Shown: positions 34,391 to 43,440, numbered from the stretch's first letter. The stretch: DNA of 64,000 nt from JBBRVP01 sp038246785 (GCA_038246785.1 JBBRVP010000003.1:62001-126000); one strand, 5' to 3'. Numbers and translations are program-made. Notes: generated by a model from the sequence alone, not told the origin.

Positions 34391-35575
34391 GTGACCATAG
34401 CCGTGCTGCCGAAAGGCGGGCTCAGTGGCGCCGCCGGCGTCCCGGGGCCGCGGCGACCGGCGGGGGAGAGTCCTGCGGACTCCGGGCTGCCGCTGCAGCC
34501 GTTCCCCCTCGAGAACGTCGAGGACGCTGCCGCTGCCGGTGACGGAGTGGCCGCCACCGCCGTCCGCCCGCTCGTAGTCACCAACGAGCCGGCACCCGAG
34601 GAGCTGGCCGCGGTCGAGGAGGAGTCGTCCGACGAGGCGCCTGACACGGTCCTGGACGGCGCCTTCGACCGCTCGATGGACCTGGTCCGCCAGTACCTCC
34701 GCGAGATCGGCCGGGTGCCGCTGCTCACCGCCGCCGAGGAGGTCAGCTTGGCTCGTGCGGTCGAGGCCGGCCTGCTCGCCGAGGAGCGGCTGGCGACCGT
34801 CAACGGCGACGCCGAGCTGCGTGCCGACCTTGGCGAGGTGGTCCGGCTCGGCAGCGCGGCCCGCGGCCGGCTCATCGAGAGCAACCTGCGCCTCGTCGTC
34901 TCCGTCGCCAAGCGCTACGTCGGCCGCGGCATGCCCATGCTCGACCTCGTCCAGGAGGGCAACCTCGGGCTGATCCGCGCCGTGGAGAAGTTCGACTACG
35001 CCCGCGGCTTCAAGTTCTCCACGTACGCGACCTGGTGGATCCGCCAGGCGATCTCGCGAGCCCTCGCCGACCAGGGCCGCGTCATCCGCATGCCCGTCCA
35101 CGTCGTCGAGACGATGAACAAGGTGCTGCGCACGCAGCGCCGGCTCGCCCAGGAGACCGGGCTCGAGCCGTCGCCGGCCGAAGTCGCCTCCGCGACCGGA
35201 CTCGACGAGGCGAGGGTGCTCGACCTGCTGTCGCTGGCGCCCGAGCCGGTCAGCCTGCACGCCCGGGTCGGCGAGACCGACGACAGCGAGCTCGGTGACC
35301 TCATCGAGGACAGCGACGCTCCCGCGCCGGCCGAGCAGGCCGCCGAGGCGCTGCTGAGTGGTCATCTCGACGACGTCCTGGGCAGCCTCAACGCCCGCGA
35401 ACGCGACGTGGTCCGGCTGCGCTACGGGCTCGTCGACGGCGAGCAGCACACGCTGGAGGAGGTCGGCCGCGCGTTCGGCGTTACCCGCGAACGCGTCCGG
35501 CAGATCGAGGCCAAGTCCCTGGCCAAGCTGCGGCACGGCCGGTGGTCGGTCGAGCTGCGCGAATACCTCGTCTGA
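34391..35575 (+). CDS. RNA polymerase sigma factor, RpoD/SigA family (group 1 or 2)
   Basis: 394 residues from GTG 34391, with GAGGAGG upstream. Region 1.2 (DLVRQYLREIGRVPLLTAAEEV), regions 2.1-2.4 (LIESNLRLVVSVAKRYVGRGMPML, KFSTYATWWIRQAISRA), region 3, and region 4 with HTLEEVGRAFGVTRERVRQIEAKSLAKLRH. The Arg/Gln residues of region 2.4 that read the -10 are as in housekeeping sigma. The N-terminus is a variable acidic 100 residues, shorter than in HrdB/SigA (over 500 residues in Streptomyces and mycobacteria). It could therefore be an HrdA/SigB-like group 2 sigma rather than the principal one. Gene symbol left open. Confidence 0.92.
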   Translation: MTIAVLPKGGLSGAAGVPGPRRPAGESPADSGLPLQPFPLENVEDAAAAGDGVAATAVRPLVVTNEPAPEELAAVEEESSDEAPDTVLDGAFDRSMDLVRQYLREIGRVPLLTAAEEVSLARAVEAGLLAEERLATVNGDAELRADLGEVVRLGSAARGRLIESNLRLVVSVAKRYVGRGMPMLDLVQEGNLGLIRAVEKFDYARGFKFSTYATWWIRQAISRALADQGRVIRMPVHVVETMNKVLRTQRRLAQETGLEPSPAEVASATGLDEARVLDLLSLAPEPVSLHARVGETDDSELGDLIEDSDAPAPAEQAAEALLSGHLDDVLGSLNARERDVVRLRYGLVDGEQHTLEEVGRAFGVTRERVRQIEAKSLAKLRHGRWSVELREYLV

Positions 35576-35600
35576 GCCGCCGCGCCGATCCGGCTCCCCA

Positions 35601-35606
35601 TACCCT
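35601..35606 (+). promoter_or_regulatory. -10 element of a leaderless promoter (hypothetical 35614)
   Basis: TACCCT, 7 nt, then ATG 35614; no ribosome-binding site. Confidence 0.45.
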
Positions 35607-35613
35607 TTCCGGC

Positions 35614-36123
35614 ATGGTCCGCTGGCGCCGGAGTCACATGCCGCCGGAGGTGACGGCCGTCCTGACCGGCGCTACCGGCGAGCGGTTGCTGGCCTGGGCA
35701 TGCACCCCAGCGGGCGCTGCGGTGGTTGCCACCGACCGCGCGGCCCACCTTCCCGCCGCGGAGGGGACGATCCGGATCGGTTGGGAGCGCGTCGACCGGG
35801 CTGCCTGGGACCGCGACGAGGGGGTCCTCACCGTGGTCGAGGCGGCCCCGGCTGGCCGGCCACGCCGCCACGCCGTACGCCTCGAGGATCCAGGCGACCT
35901 CGTACTCGTGGTCAAGCAGCGGGTCGACGCGTCGCTGGTCCTGAGCCGCCGGGTGCCCCTCGAGGGCTCCCGCGGGGTCACCGTCGTGGCCCGCCGGCCC
36001 CCCGGCACAGACGCGCTGACCTGGAGCGTCGTCCTGGACCGGGGCGTCGACCTCGCCGACCCGGTCACCCGCGCCGACGTGGACGCCGCTGTCGACGCGG
36101 TGCGCGGCGAGGTCGGCGGGTGA
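35614..36123 (+). CDS. Conserved-looking hypothetical protein
   Basis: 169 residues, no family recognised with certainty. It is predicted soluble and beta-rich, with a PH-like or split-barrel feel: alternating strands such as ERLLAWACTPAGAAVVATD, GTIRIGWERVDRAAWD and HAVRLEDPGDLVLVVKQRV. It ends in a basic/acidic region with a helix (DVDAAVDAVRGEV). Its stop overlaps the next gene as GTGA, suggesting a two-gene unit with the lipoprotein peptidase. Start ATG 35614 looks leaderless. Confidence 0.7.
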   Translation: MVRWRRSHMPPEVTAVLTGATGERLLAWACTPAGAAVVATDRAAHLPAAEGTIRIGWERVDRAAWDRDEGVLTVVEAAPAGRPRRHAVRLEDPGDLVLVVKQRVDASLVLSRRVPLEGSRGVTVVARRPPGTDALTWSVVLDRGVDLADPVTRADVDAAVDAVRGEVGG

Positions 36124-37556
36124 GCCCGCGGGCCGCCGGCCTCGGCGTCCTCGCGCTCGTCGCGGCGCTGCTCGGCGGATGCACGGGCGGCTCGTCCGGG
36201 GCCGCCGCGTCGCATCCTGCAGGTCCGGTCGCGGACGTCGCCTCGAGCGCGCCGTGGCCGGACCCGTGGCCGCGGCGACCGGTCGTGGACCTACGCCTCG
36301 ACGTCGCGGACAACCACCGCAGCGTCAGAGGGCACGAGAACGTGTCGTTCCGGCCCGACCTGCGCACGTGCACGCTGGTCTTCCGGGCCTGGCCCGACAA
36401 GCCGCAGACGGCGGCGGCCGGCAACCGGCTCACCGTCACCGCCGCGCGCGTCGACGGCGTTCGCGTGCGGCCCCGGGTGCGACCGGCGGGAGCACCGCCC
36501 GGCGTGCCCGGCACGCTCGTCGAGCTGCCGCTGCGCCGCTGTGCATCAGCGGGCACCTCGCTGCGCGCCGCCCTCGACTTCCGGCTTGTCCTCGGCAAGG
36601 ACACCGCCGAGCGGGTGGGCTGGTCGCCGCGGGCCGGCGGCGTGGCCTGGATGGCCACGGCCTTCCCGCTGCTGGCGTGGGAGCGGGGCCGCGGATGGGC
36701 ACGCGAGCCGGCCGTCGGGCTGGTCGGAGAGACCGCCACCAGCGAGGTGTTCGACGTACGCCGCCTCGACGTGGTGGCGCCCGCCGTCGACGCTGTGCTC
36801 GGCACCGGCCGGCTGCTGGGCACGGCCGCCGGGCCTCGCCCCGGCACCCGAGTGCACACCTTCACCGCGCCGCTGGCCCGCGACGTCTCGGTCGTGGCCG
36901 GCCGGCTGCAGGTCGTCGAGCGGGACGTGTCCGGCGTACGGCTGCACGTGGCGGCGCCACCCGGGGCGAGGTTCCCGCTCGAGGACTGGACGGCGCTCAC
37001 CGCCCGCTCGATGACGACGCTGTCGCAGCTGCTCGGCCGCTTCCCGTACCCCGATCTGTGGGTGGCGGTGCTGCCCGGCGTACCGACCGGTATCGAGTTT
37101 CCTGGCGCCATCCAGTTCGCCGACGTCAACCCGTCGGCGACCGCACTGGTGACCCACGAGGTCGCCCACATGTGGTTCTACGGTCTGGTCGGCAACGACC
37201 AGGCCAGGGACCCGTGGCTCGACGAGTCGTGGGCGTCGTGGGCACAGGCGGTGGCCGACGGGGCCGCGGGCGCCTACCTGGGCATCGTCGTGCCGAAGCC
37301 GCTCGTGGGGATGCTCGGGCGGCCGATGTCGTACTGGGACCGGCATCGCCCGGGCTACGGAGTGGGGGTGTACGCGCAGGGTGCGAAGGTGCTCCTGCAG
37401 GCCCGCCAGGCGGTGGGGGCCGCGGCGTTCGATGCGGCGGTGCGCCGCTACCTGCGGGCGAACGCCTGGCGCGTGGCGACGCCCGCCGACGTCGAGCGCG
37501 CGTTTACGGACCTGCCCGAGGTGAGGGCTCGCCTCCGCGCCGCCGGAGCCTTCTGA
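36120..37556 (+). CDS. M1-family (aminopeptidase N-like) lipoprotein metallopeptidase
   Basis: 478 residues. Signal peptide with lipobox (AALLGGC, Cys about 20), so it should be attached outside the membrane. An N-terminal beta-rich domain (LRLDVADNHRSVRGHENVSF) is followed by a gluzincin catalytic domain: GIEFPGAIQF (substrate loop in place of GAMEN), HEVAH as zinc site, and Glu in LDESWA exactly 18 residues after the second His, giving HEXXH-X18-E. There is no C-terminal ERAP domain. It likely trims peptides in the envelope. GTG 36120 is coupled to the previous gene by GTGA. Confidence 0.88.
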   Translation: MSPRAAGLGVLALVAALLGGCTGGSSGAAASHPAGPVADVASSAPWPDPWPRRPVVDLRLDVADNHRSVRGHENVSFRPDLRTCTLVFRAWPDKPQTAAAGNRLTVTAARVDGVRVRPRVRPAGAPPGVPGTLVELPLRRCASAGTSLRAALDFRLVLGKDTAERVGWSPRAGGVAWMATAFPLLAWERGRGWAREPAVGLVGETATSEVFDVRRLDVVAPAVDAVLGTGRLLGTAAGPRPGTRVHTFTAPLARDVSVVAGRLQVVERDVSGVRLHVAAPPGARFPLEDWTALTARSMTTLSQLLGRFPYPDLWVAVLPGVPTGIEFPGAIQFADVNPSATALVTHEVAHMWFYGLVGNDQARDPWLDESWASWAQAVADGAAGAYLGIVVPKPLVGMLGRPMSYWDRHRPGYGVGVYAQGAKVLLQARQAVGAAAFDAAVRRYLRANAWRVATPADVERAFTDLPEVRARLRAAGAF

Positions 37557-37605
37557 TTTGGGCCGCCGCCTCGCCGGTCCCCGCCGGTCCGCGCCGCCGC
37601 TCCCA

Positions 37606-37687
37606 TACGCATTTGGGTTTCTCGGGACCAGCGCGTTCACAGTTGCGCCGCACGCGGCCCGCTGACATCACAAGCCCCAAATGCGTA
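37606..37687. repeat. Inverted repeat between convergent genes
   Basis: TACGCATTTGGG at 37606-37617 and its complement CCCAAATGCGTA at 37676-37687, separated by 58 bp, in the gap between the convergent peptidase and topoisomerase genes. The A/T-richer arms stand out from the surrounding GC-rich DNA. Possibly a bidirectional terminator or a relic of a small repeat element. Confidence 0.6.
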
Positions 37688-37721
37688 CGGAACGAGGGGA
37701 CGAGCGAGGGGCCGGACCGGG

Positions 37722-38767
37722 TCAGGCGGCGCGGCGCTGGCGTACGGCCGGACGGGCCAGCATCTCGAGCACGGCGACCTCGACCCTGCCGTGCAGCGGC
37801 GAGGACTGCGAACCACCGTCCAGCGCGGCTTGCTCGACGGCATCGACGACGGTGGTGCCGTCGTCGTAGAGGTCGATGACCCTCGGGTCGACGTAGGAGG
37901 CTCTGCACACCGCCGGGGTGTTGCCGAGGTAGTCGGAGACCTCGCGGTAGGCCCGGGCGACCGCCCGCTTTCGCTTGCTAGGGGTGTCGGCCACCTCGCG
38001 CGACATGGCGAGGGCGACGGCCATGAGCACGGTCGCGTGCCACGTACGGAAGTCCTTCGCCGAGACCTCGCCGCCGAACACGTCCTTGAGGTAAGCGTTG
38101 ATGTCGCCGCTGCGCACGTCGTGCCAGCCGGCCCGGTCCTTCCAAGCGAGCAGCTCGGGCGAGTCGTCCTTGCGCCGGCGCAGGCCGCTGACGACACGGA
38201 GCAGGTCGGGGTCGCTGAGCTGCTGTACGCGCTGCTTGCCGCTCTTGGCGGGGTAGTCGAACACGAGGGCGCCGCCATGCATGCGCACGTGCTCGCGGCG
38301 GATCGTGGCGAGCCCGTAGGAGCCGTTGTCCTCGGCGTAGGCCTCGCCACCGATTCGGAAGAACCCGACGTCGAGCAGGGTGAGTGTGGCGCCCATGACG
38401 CGCGCCCGGGAGTAGCCGGTCTCCGCCAGGTCGGTGCGTGCGCGCTCACGCGCCGCCGGCAGGCGACGGGCGAAGTCCAGGATCCGCTCGTGCTTGGCCG
38501 CGTCGCGTTGGCGACGCCAGTCGTCGTGGTAGCGGTACTGCCGGCGTCCGGCCTCGTCGGTGCCCACCGCCTGGATGCGACCGTTGGCGGGCTGGCAGAT
38601 CCAGACGTCCTCCCACGCCGGCGGGATCACGAGCGCGGCGATGCGGGCCAGCACCTCGGGCTCGCGAACCCGACGCGCCCGTCGGGCCACTCGTACGCGA
38701 ACCCACGGCCGCGTCTGCGGCGGCGGATCCCGGGCGCGGCGCAGTCGACGCGCTTGAGGCGGCCCAC
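37722..38767 (-). pseudogene. DNA topoisomerase IB (poxvirus type), interrupted by a one-base frameshift
   Basis: The eukaryote/poxvirus-like type IB topoisomerase relaxes DNA through a 3'-phosphotyrosine. From GTG 38767 the first 30 codons read GRLKRVDCAAPGIRRRRRG, the expected N-terminus. Near 38674-38680 the coding passes to another frame, which continues as REPEVLARIAALVIPPAW to the stop at 37722. Adding one C in the GGGCGC run restores DGRRRVREPEV, so one base is missing. The rest keeps catalytic-domain features, including RVMGATLTLLDVGFFRIGGE, TWHATVLMAVALA and the likely active-site Tyr in CRASYVDPRV. It is either a real recent mutation or an assembly error. Confidence 0.85.
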
Positions 38768-38830
38768 GGCTCAGCTGTACCCGGTCAGGCCGGTCGTCGC
38801 ACCTCGGCCGGTTGGGCCCGCGACGGCTGG

Positions 38831-38836
38831 TAGCCT
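38831..38836 (+). promoter_or_regulatory. -10 element upstream of the tRNA pair
   Basis: TAGCCT about 32 nt before the mature 5' end of tRNA-Asn, in the gap after the divergent topoisomerase gene. Confidence 0.45.
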
Positions 38837-38867
38837 GCTTCGGCGCTCGGCGGCGTTGCGCCGACGG

Positions 38868-38940
38868 TCCCGCGTAGCTCAATTGGCAGAGCGTCCGGCT
38901 GTTAACCGGTAGGTTGCTGGTTCGAGTCCAGCCGCGGGAG
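38868..38940 (+). tRNA. tRNA-Asn (GTT)
   Basis: 73-nt cloverleaf. Acceptor stem TCCCGCG pairs with CGCGGGA, discriminator G, D-arm AGCTCAATTGGCAGAGC, anticodon loop CTGTTAA giving anticodon GTT, T-arm GGTTCGAGTCC. CCA is not encoded. It is probably transcribed together with the tRNA-Met 16 bp downstream. Confidence 0.97.
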
Positions 38941-38956
38941 CGCTCCCTCCCGGCCC

Positions 38957-39030
38957 GGGGCGGTAGCTCAGCCGGTCAGAGCAGGGGACTCATAATCCCT
39001 CGGTCGCGGGTTCGAGTCCCGCCCGCCCCA
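38957..39030 (+). tRNA. tRNA-Met (CAT), probably elongator
   Basis: 74-nt cloverleaf. Acceptor GGGGCGG/CCGCCCC, discriminator A, anticodon stem GGGGA/TCCCT with loop CTCATAA (anticodon CAT), T-arm GGGTTCGAGTCCC. A matched first acceptor pair and no GGG/CCC anticodon-stem triplet argue against the initiator tRNA. A tRNA-Ile read by lysidine-modified CAT is the alternative. CCA is not encoded. Confidence 0.93.
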
Positions 39031-39059
39031 CCACCTCTCCGCCGCAGGTTCGGTCCCCC

Positions 39060-40070
39060 TCATCCGGCGGCAGGCACCCGTACGGCGAAGCGGCAGCCAC
39101 CGTCGATGTTCTGCACCGCGACCGTGCCGCCGTGCGCGGCGATGACGCCGCGGACGATGGCCAGCCCCAATCCGGCACCGGCTCCCTCGTCCGGTGTGCG
39201 TGCCCCGCTGCCGCGCCACCCGGGCTCGAAGACGCGCGGCAGGTCCTCGGGAGCGATCCCCCCGCAGCCGTCGGACACGCTGAGCTCGGCGGCCGCGCCG
39301 ACCTGCTGGGCGTGCACGACGACGGTGCCGTCCGGCGGCGTGTGCCGCACCGCGTTGACTACGAGGTTGCCGAGGACGCGGGAGAGCTCACGGGTGTCGA
39401 CCTCGGCGGGCACCGGACCCTCCGCGTGGCCGCTCAGCCGGACCCCGCGTCCGGTGGCCAGCGGCTGGGCGGAGGCGAGCGTGTCCGACACCAGATCGGC
39501 CAGACTGGCCCGTTCGCGGACCAGGTGCAGAGTGCCGGACTGGATGCGCGACAGCGCGAGCAGGTCGTCGACCATGCCCGCCATCCGGTCGGCGTCGGCG
39601 CGGATCCGCGCGTGGTAGCGGTCCGGGTCGTTCGCGACGCCGTCCTCGAGCGACTCGGCCATGGCCCGGATGCCGGCGAGCGGCGTACGCAGGTCGTGCG
39701 ACACCCACGCCACCAGCTCCCGGCGGGATGCCTCGACCTCGCTGTCGCGCCGGCGCGCGGCGGCCTCGTCGGCCGCGCGACGGTCGATCGCGTGCACCCG
39801 CCGGGCAAGCAGGATCCCGAACAGAAGTGCCACGGGTGCGGCGGCAGCCAGCACGAGCAGCACTGCGCTCAGGTCGTGCGCGGACAGAAACATGGCCCGC
39901 GCGCTGACGACGACGCCTACCGCGACGCTGGCCACGACGGCGAGCGGAGTGACGAGGGTGGCAGCTCGGATCGAGCGACGGGCGGTCACGATCACGACGG
40001 CGGCACCCGCAGCGCCCACTGCCGCCGCGGTCGCCGCCGAGAGAAGCAGGGTCTGCGCCGCCGGACCCAT
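39060..40070 (-). CDS. Sensor histidine kinase (HisKA type)
   Basis: 336 residues. Two membrane regions: about 5-30 and a hairpin at about 38-90, with almost no extracytoplasmic domain. Phospho-acceptor His125 is in WVSHDLRTPLAG. ATPase boxes: N box NLVVNAVRHTPP, G1 VSDGCGGI, G2 GAGAGLGLAIVRG. It pairs with the OmpR-type regulator upstream; its ATG shares one base with the regulator stop (TGATG), so they are coupled. Stimulus unknown. Confidence 0.93.
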   Translation of the reverse strand: MGPAAQTLLLSAATAAAVGAAGAAVVIVTARRSIRAATLVTPLAVVASVAVGVVVSARAMFLSAHDLSAVLLVLAAAAPVALLFGILLARRVHAIDRRAADEAAARRRDSEVEASRRELVAWVSHDLRTPLAGIRAMAESLEDGVANDPDRYHARIRADADRMAGMVDDLLALSRIQSGTLHLVRERASLADLVSDTLASAQPLATGRGVRLSGHAEGPVPAEVDTRELSRVLGNLVVNAVRHTPPDGTVVVHAQQVGAAAELSVSDGCGGIAPEDLPRVFEPGWRGSGARTPDEGAGAGLGLAIVRGVIAAHGGTVAVQNIDGGCRFAVRVPAAG

Positions 40071-40807
40071 CAGGACCCCGCCGGCCCCGCCGCCGGATCC
40101 CACCGATAACCCACTCCCCACACGGTGACGATGCGGCACGGCACCGCCGGCTCGATCTCGACCTTCTCCCGCAGTCGCCGCACGTGGACGGTGACGGTGG
40201 ACTGGTCGCCGTACTCCCAGCCCCACACCTCGCGCATGAGCTCCTCCCGTGAGAACGCCCGCTCGGGGTGGTGCAGGAAGTGGGCCAGCAGGTCGAACTC
40301 GCGGGTGGTCAGCGAGAGCTCCCGGTCGCCGCGCAGCACGCGGCGGGCCACCGGGTCGAGCCGCAGATCGCCGTCGACGAGCCGAGCCGCGGGCCGGTCC
40401 GGCGACCCGGACAGAGCGGAACCCAGGTCAGGCCCGCCGCCGGGACGCGTACGGCGCAGCACGGACTGCACGCGCAGCGCGAGCTCGCGCGGGCTGAACG
40501 GCTTGGTGACGTAGTCGTCTGCACCGGTCTCGAGACCGAGCACCCGGGCGTCCTCGTCGCCGCGCGCGGTGAGCATCAGCACCGGGAGGTTCGCGCGGCG
40601 TGCCCGCAGCCGGCGGCAGACCTCCAGCCCGTCGAGCCCGGGCAGCATGAGGTCGAGGACGACGAGGTCCGGTACGTGCTCCTCGGCCGCCCGCAGCGCC
40701 GCGATGCCATCGGCCGCCTCGTCCACGTCCAGGCCCGAGCGGCCCAGGTAATCCACGACGACCTCACGCACGGTCGGGTCGTCGTCGACGACGAGGACGC
40801 GGGCCAC
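40070..40807 (-). CDS. OmpR/PhoB-type response regulator
   Basis: 245 residues from GTG 40807. Receiver domain with acidic pocket VVDDD, phospho-Asp52 in VVLDLMLPGLDG, Thr in MLTARGD and Lys in YVTKPFSPREL. C-terminal winged helix: LTTREFDLLAHFLHHPERAFSRE and VTVHVRRLREKVE, ending GVGYRW. A Gly/Pro/Ser-rich linker of about 30 residues separates the two. First gene of a two-gene unit with its kinase; target genes unknown. Confidence 0.95.
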   Translation of the reverse strand: MARVLVVDDDPTVREVVVDYLGRSGLDVDEAADGIAALRAAEEHVPDLVVLDLMLPGLDGLEVCRRLRARRANLPVLMLTARGDEDARVLGLETGADDYVTKPFSPRELALRVQSVLRRTRPGGGPDLGSALSGSPDRPAARLVDGDLRLDPVARRVLRGDRELSLTTREFDLLAHFLHHPERAFSREELMREVWGWEYGDQSTVTVHVRRLREKVEIEPAVPCRIVTVWGVGYRWDPAAGPAGS

Positions 40808-40989
40808 CGACCGAGCGTAGGCCGCCACCTCGGCGCAGCGCCGGTCGCTCCGGCGCCCGTCACCGGGCCGTAAGCCCGGCGCGCGTTCTTCGAGCCGGCT
40901 CCGGCGCGTCGCGGGCCCGCCCGTGGTGTCCGGTTCCTTATCGTCGGGCTCGTGCGAGTGCACGCGCCGCCGATCCCGCGCTGGGCAGG

Positions 40990-41706
40990 GTGAACGCGCA
41001 CGACCGGATGCTGGCCCGCCGGCGGCGCAGCATCGGGGTCCTGCTCACCGTCGTGACGGTGACCGTCGCCGGGCATGACGTCGTGGCCGCCATGCGGCGG
41101 CCGGGGCCGTCCGTCGTCGGGCCCGCCGCCGTGGCGGCGGCGGCTCCAGTCGTCGCCGGCGGCCCTGCCGGGGGCCGGGTTCCCACGAAAGGGCCCGGCA
41201 CCTTCCGTACCGCTGCCGGCGTGCTCTCCCGCGTGGGTACCGGCCACCTCACGCGCTACACCGTCGAGGTCGAGAATGGCCTGCGCTATGTGCCGGAGGA
41301 GATCGCCGCGGTGGTCGACCTCACGCTGGCCGACCCGCGCAGCTGGAGCGGCACCGGACGCTTCGCGCTGCAGCGCGTCGCGCATCGCGCCGACGCCGAC
41401 GTACGCGTCCTGCTTGCCACCCCCGGCACGACCGACCGGCTCTGCGCACCGCTTGAGACGCGCGGTCAGGCGTCGTGCCGTAACGGGAGGCTGGTGGTGC
41501 TCAACGCGCGCCTGTGGACGACGGGTACGGAGGGCTACGCCGGCCGGATTGCGGACTACCGCCGCTACATGGTCAACCACGAGATGGGCCACGCCCTCGG
41601 CCACCGGCACACCACCTGTCCCGGCCCGGGCCGGCCGGCACCGGTGATGATGCAGCAGACCTACGGCCTGCGCGGGTGTACGCCCAACCCGTGGCCGCGC
41701 GCGTGA
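40990..41706 (+). CDS. DUF3152 family secreted metalloprotease-like protein
   Basis: 238 residues. An Arg-rich N-terminus and a transmembrane or signal segment at about 15-33, then an Ala/Pro/Gly-rich linker and the DUF3152 domain (TRYTVEVENGL, FALQRVAHRADADVRVLLATPGTTDRLCAP). It contains NHEMGHALGHRH, an extended metzincin-like HExxHxxGHxH zinc site, so peptidase activity is plausible though unproven for the family. Two Cys pairs are likely disulfides. It is divergent from the two-component system, 182 bp away, and converges with the phosphate transporter. Confidence 0.88.
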   Translation: MNAHDRMLARRRRSIGVLLTVVTVTVAGHDVVAAMRRPGPSVVGPAAVAAAAPVVAGGPAGGRVPTKGPGTFRTAAGVLSRVGTGHLTRYTVEVENGLRYVPEEIAAVVDLTLADPRSWSGTGRFALQRVAHRADADVRVLLATPGTTDRLCAPLETRGQASCRNGRLVVLNARLWTTGTEGYAGRIADYRRYMVNHEMGHALGHRHTTCPGPGRPAPVMMQQTYGLRGCTPNPWPRA

Positions 41707-41820
41707 GTTCCGCGACCCCGCCGACGCCCGACGTCTTGTCGATCACGGGCGGGAACCGAGCGTGGGGCGGGTCGCACGAGGCCGCGCCCAGGCTCGGCTC
41801 GCGAGCGCCTCATAGGTTGC

Positions 41821-42819
41821 TCAGGTCAGCTGCAGCACTGCTGCCACGCCGAAGAGCGCGGCGGCGGTCAGCGCCGCCATCGGGATCGTCAGCACCCAGG
41901 CCGTGACGATGTTGCTGGCGACACCCCAGCGCACCGCGGACAGCCGCCGGGTGGCGCCGACGCCCATGATCGCCGAGGTGATCGTGTGCGTCGTCGAGAT
42001 CGGCGCGGCGAACACGAAGGCGCTCGTGTAGAGGACGCCGGCGGCGGTCGTCTCGGCCGCGAAGCCGCGAGGTGGGTCGAGTTCGATCACCCGCCGCCCC
42101 AGCGTCCGCATGATGCGCCACCCGCCCGACCAGGTGCCGAGGCTGATCGCCGTGGCGGCGGAGAGCTTGACCCACAGCGGGATGTCGCTGCCGGACTGGT
42201 AGCCGCCGATGACGAGGGCCAGCACGATGACGCCCATCGTCTTCTGCGCGTCCTGCAGCCCGTGCCCCAGCGCCATCGCGGCCGCCGACACCGTCTGCGA
42301 GTGCCGGAAGCCGGCGTTGACCCGGTGCTGCCGGGACCGGTGGAACGTCCAGAGGATGGCGAGCATGAACAGGTACGCGAGGCCGAAACCGACAAGAGGG
42401 GAGACCACCATGGGCACGACGACCTTGGTGCCGATCACGCCCCACTCCACCGTGGCGGAGGCGGCGAGACCTGCCCCCAGCAGCCCGCCGATGAGGGCGT
42501 GCGTCGAGCTCGAGGGCAGGCCCAGCCACCACGTGGTGAGGTTCCAGGCGATGGCGCCGAGCAGCCCGCACAGCACGATGACGAGCCCGCGGTTGTTCTG
42601 CGGCGGCACGATGATCCCGCTGCCGATGGTCTTGGCGACCTGCTCGCCGAGCATGGCACCGACGAGGTTCGCGACCGCCGCCATGGCCAGTGCGGTGCGT
42701 GGGCGCAGGGCGCGGGTGGACACCGACGTCGCGATCGCGTTGGCCGCGTCGTGGAAACCGTTGGTGTAGTCGAACGAGAGCGCGATGAGCACGACCGTCG
42801 TGACGAGCGCGAGCTCCAC
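41821..42819 (-). CDS. pit: PiT-family inorganic phosphate transporter
   Basis: 332 residues, low-affinity phosphate/cation symporter of the plasma membrane. Two inverted PiT repeats: FDYTNGFHDAANAIATSVSTRAL at the N-terminus and ATTAAGVLYTSAFVFAAPISTTHT in the second half, with about ten helices and SSTHALIGGL. The start GTG is 3 bp after the DUF47 stop. The DUF47-pit pair is a standard module in which the DUF47 protein modulates transport. Confidence 0.95.
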   Translation of the reverse strand: MELALVTTVVLIALSFDYTNGFHDAANAIATSVSTRALRPRTALAMAAVANLVGAMLGEQVAKTIGSGIIVPPQNNRGLVIVLCGLLGAIAWNLTTWWLGLPSSSTHALIGGLLGAGLAASATVEWGVIGTKVVVPMVVSPLVGFGLAYLFMLAILWTFHRSRQHRVNAGFRHSQTVSAAAMALGHGLQDAQKTMGVIVLALVIGGYQSGSDIPLWVKLSAATAISLGTWSGGWRIMRTLGRRVIELDPPRGFAAETTAAGVLYTSAFVFAAPISTTHTITSAIMGVGATRRLSAVRWGVASNIVTAWVLTIPMAALTAAALFGVAAVLQLT

Positions 42820-42822
42820 GCC

Positions 42823-43440
42823 TCAGGACTCCTTGACCACGATGGCCTCGACCACGTGGGCGACGCGCTCGAGCGCGTCGGCGGCCGCCTCGAGCTCTTC
42901 GACGACATCCTTGAGCTTCATCACCTCGAGCGGCTCCAGGTGGCCGGAGAACAGCTCGGCCAACAGGTCGCGGTGGACCCGGTCGGCCTCGTTCTCGAGG
43001 CGGTTGACCTCGAGCAGGTAGTCGGCCATCTTGGCTAACGTCCGCAGCCGCGGCATCGAGTCGGCGGTGATCGTGGACGCCTGGCAGAGCAGGTCGATCT
43101 GCTTGTGCACGCCCGGCGGGACGTCGCCGATGCGGTAGAGCACGACCAGGTCGGCGGCGGCGTCCATGTGGTCCATGACGTCGTCCAGACGGCTGCTCAG
43201 CCGGTGGATGTCTTCCCGGTCGAACGGGGTCACGAACGACGAGTTCAGCCGCCGGATGGTTGCGTGCGTGGTCTCGTCGGCCGCGTGCTCGGCGGCGCGC
43301 ATTCGCTGGCGGATCGGCTCGCGCTCAGCGGGCGGCGCCTCGACCACCTCGCGGAGCAGCGCGCAGCCGGTGACGAGGTGTCCGGCCCCCTCGCACAACA
43401 GGTCGTAGAACGCGGTGTCGCGCGGGATGAGGCGGGGCAC
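42823..43440 (-). CDS. DUF47 (PhoU-like) phosphate transport regulator
   Basis: 205 residues, all-helical PhoU-like fold. Features: helix starting FYDLLCEGAGHLVTGCALL, EHAADETTHATIRRLNSSFVTPFDREDIHRL with the acidic metal-binding E/D pattern, and the C-terminal VMKLKDVVEELEAAADALERVAHVVE. GGAGGGAC precedes the GTG. It is co-transcribed with pit, 3 bp downstream, and probably adjusts its activity. Confidence 0.93.
   Translation of the reverse strand: MPRLIPRDTAFYDLLCEGAGHLVTGCALLREVVEAPPAEREPIRQRMRAAEHAADETTHATIRRLNSSFVTPFDREDIHRLSSRLDDVMDHMDAAADLVVLYRIGDVPPGVHKQIDLLCQASTITADSMPRLRTLAKMADYLLEVNRLENEADRVHRDLLAELFSGHLEPLEVMKLKDVVEELEAAADALERVAHVVEAIVVKES

Noticed and set aside
38661..38690. Programmed -1 frameshift in topoisomerase IB
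   Set aside because: No slippery heptamer or downstream structure typical of programmed shifting; a missing base explains it more simply.
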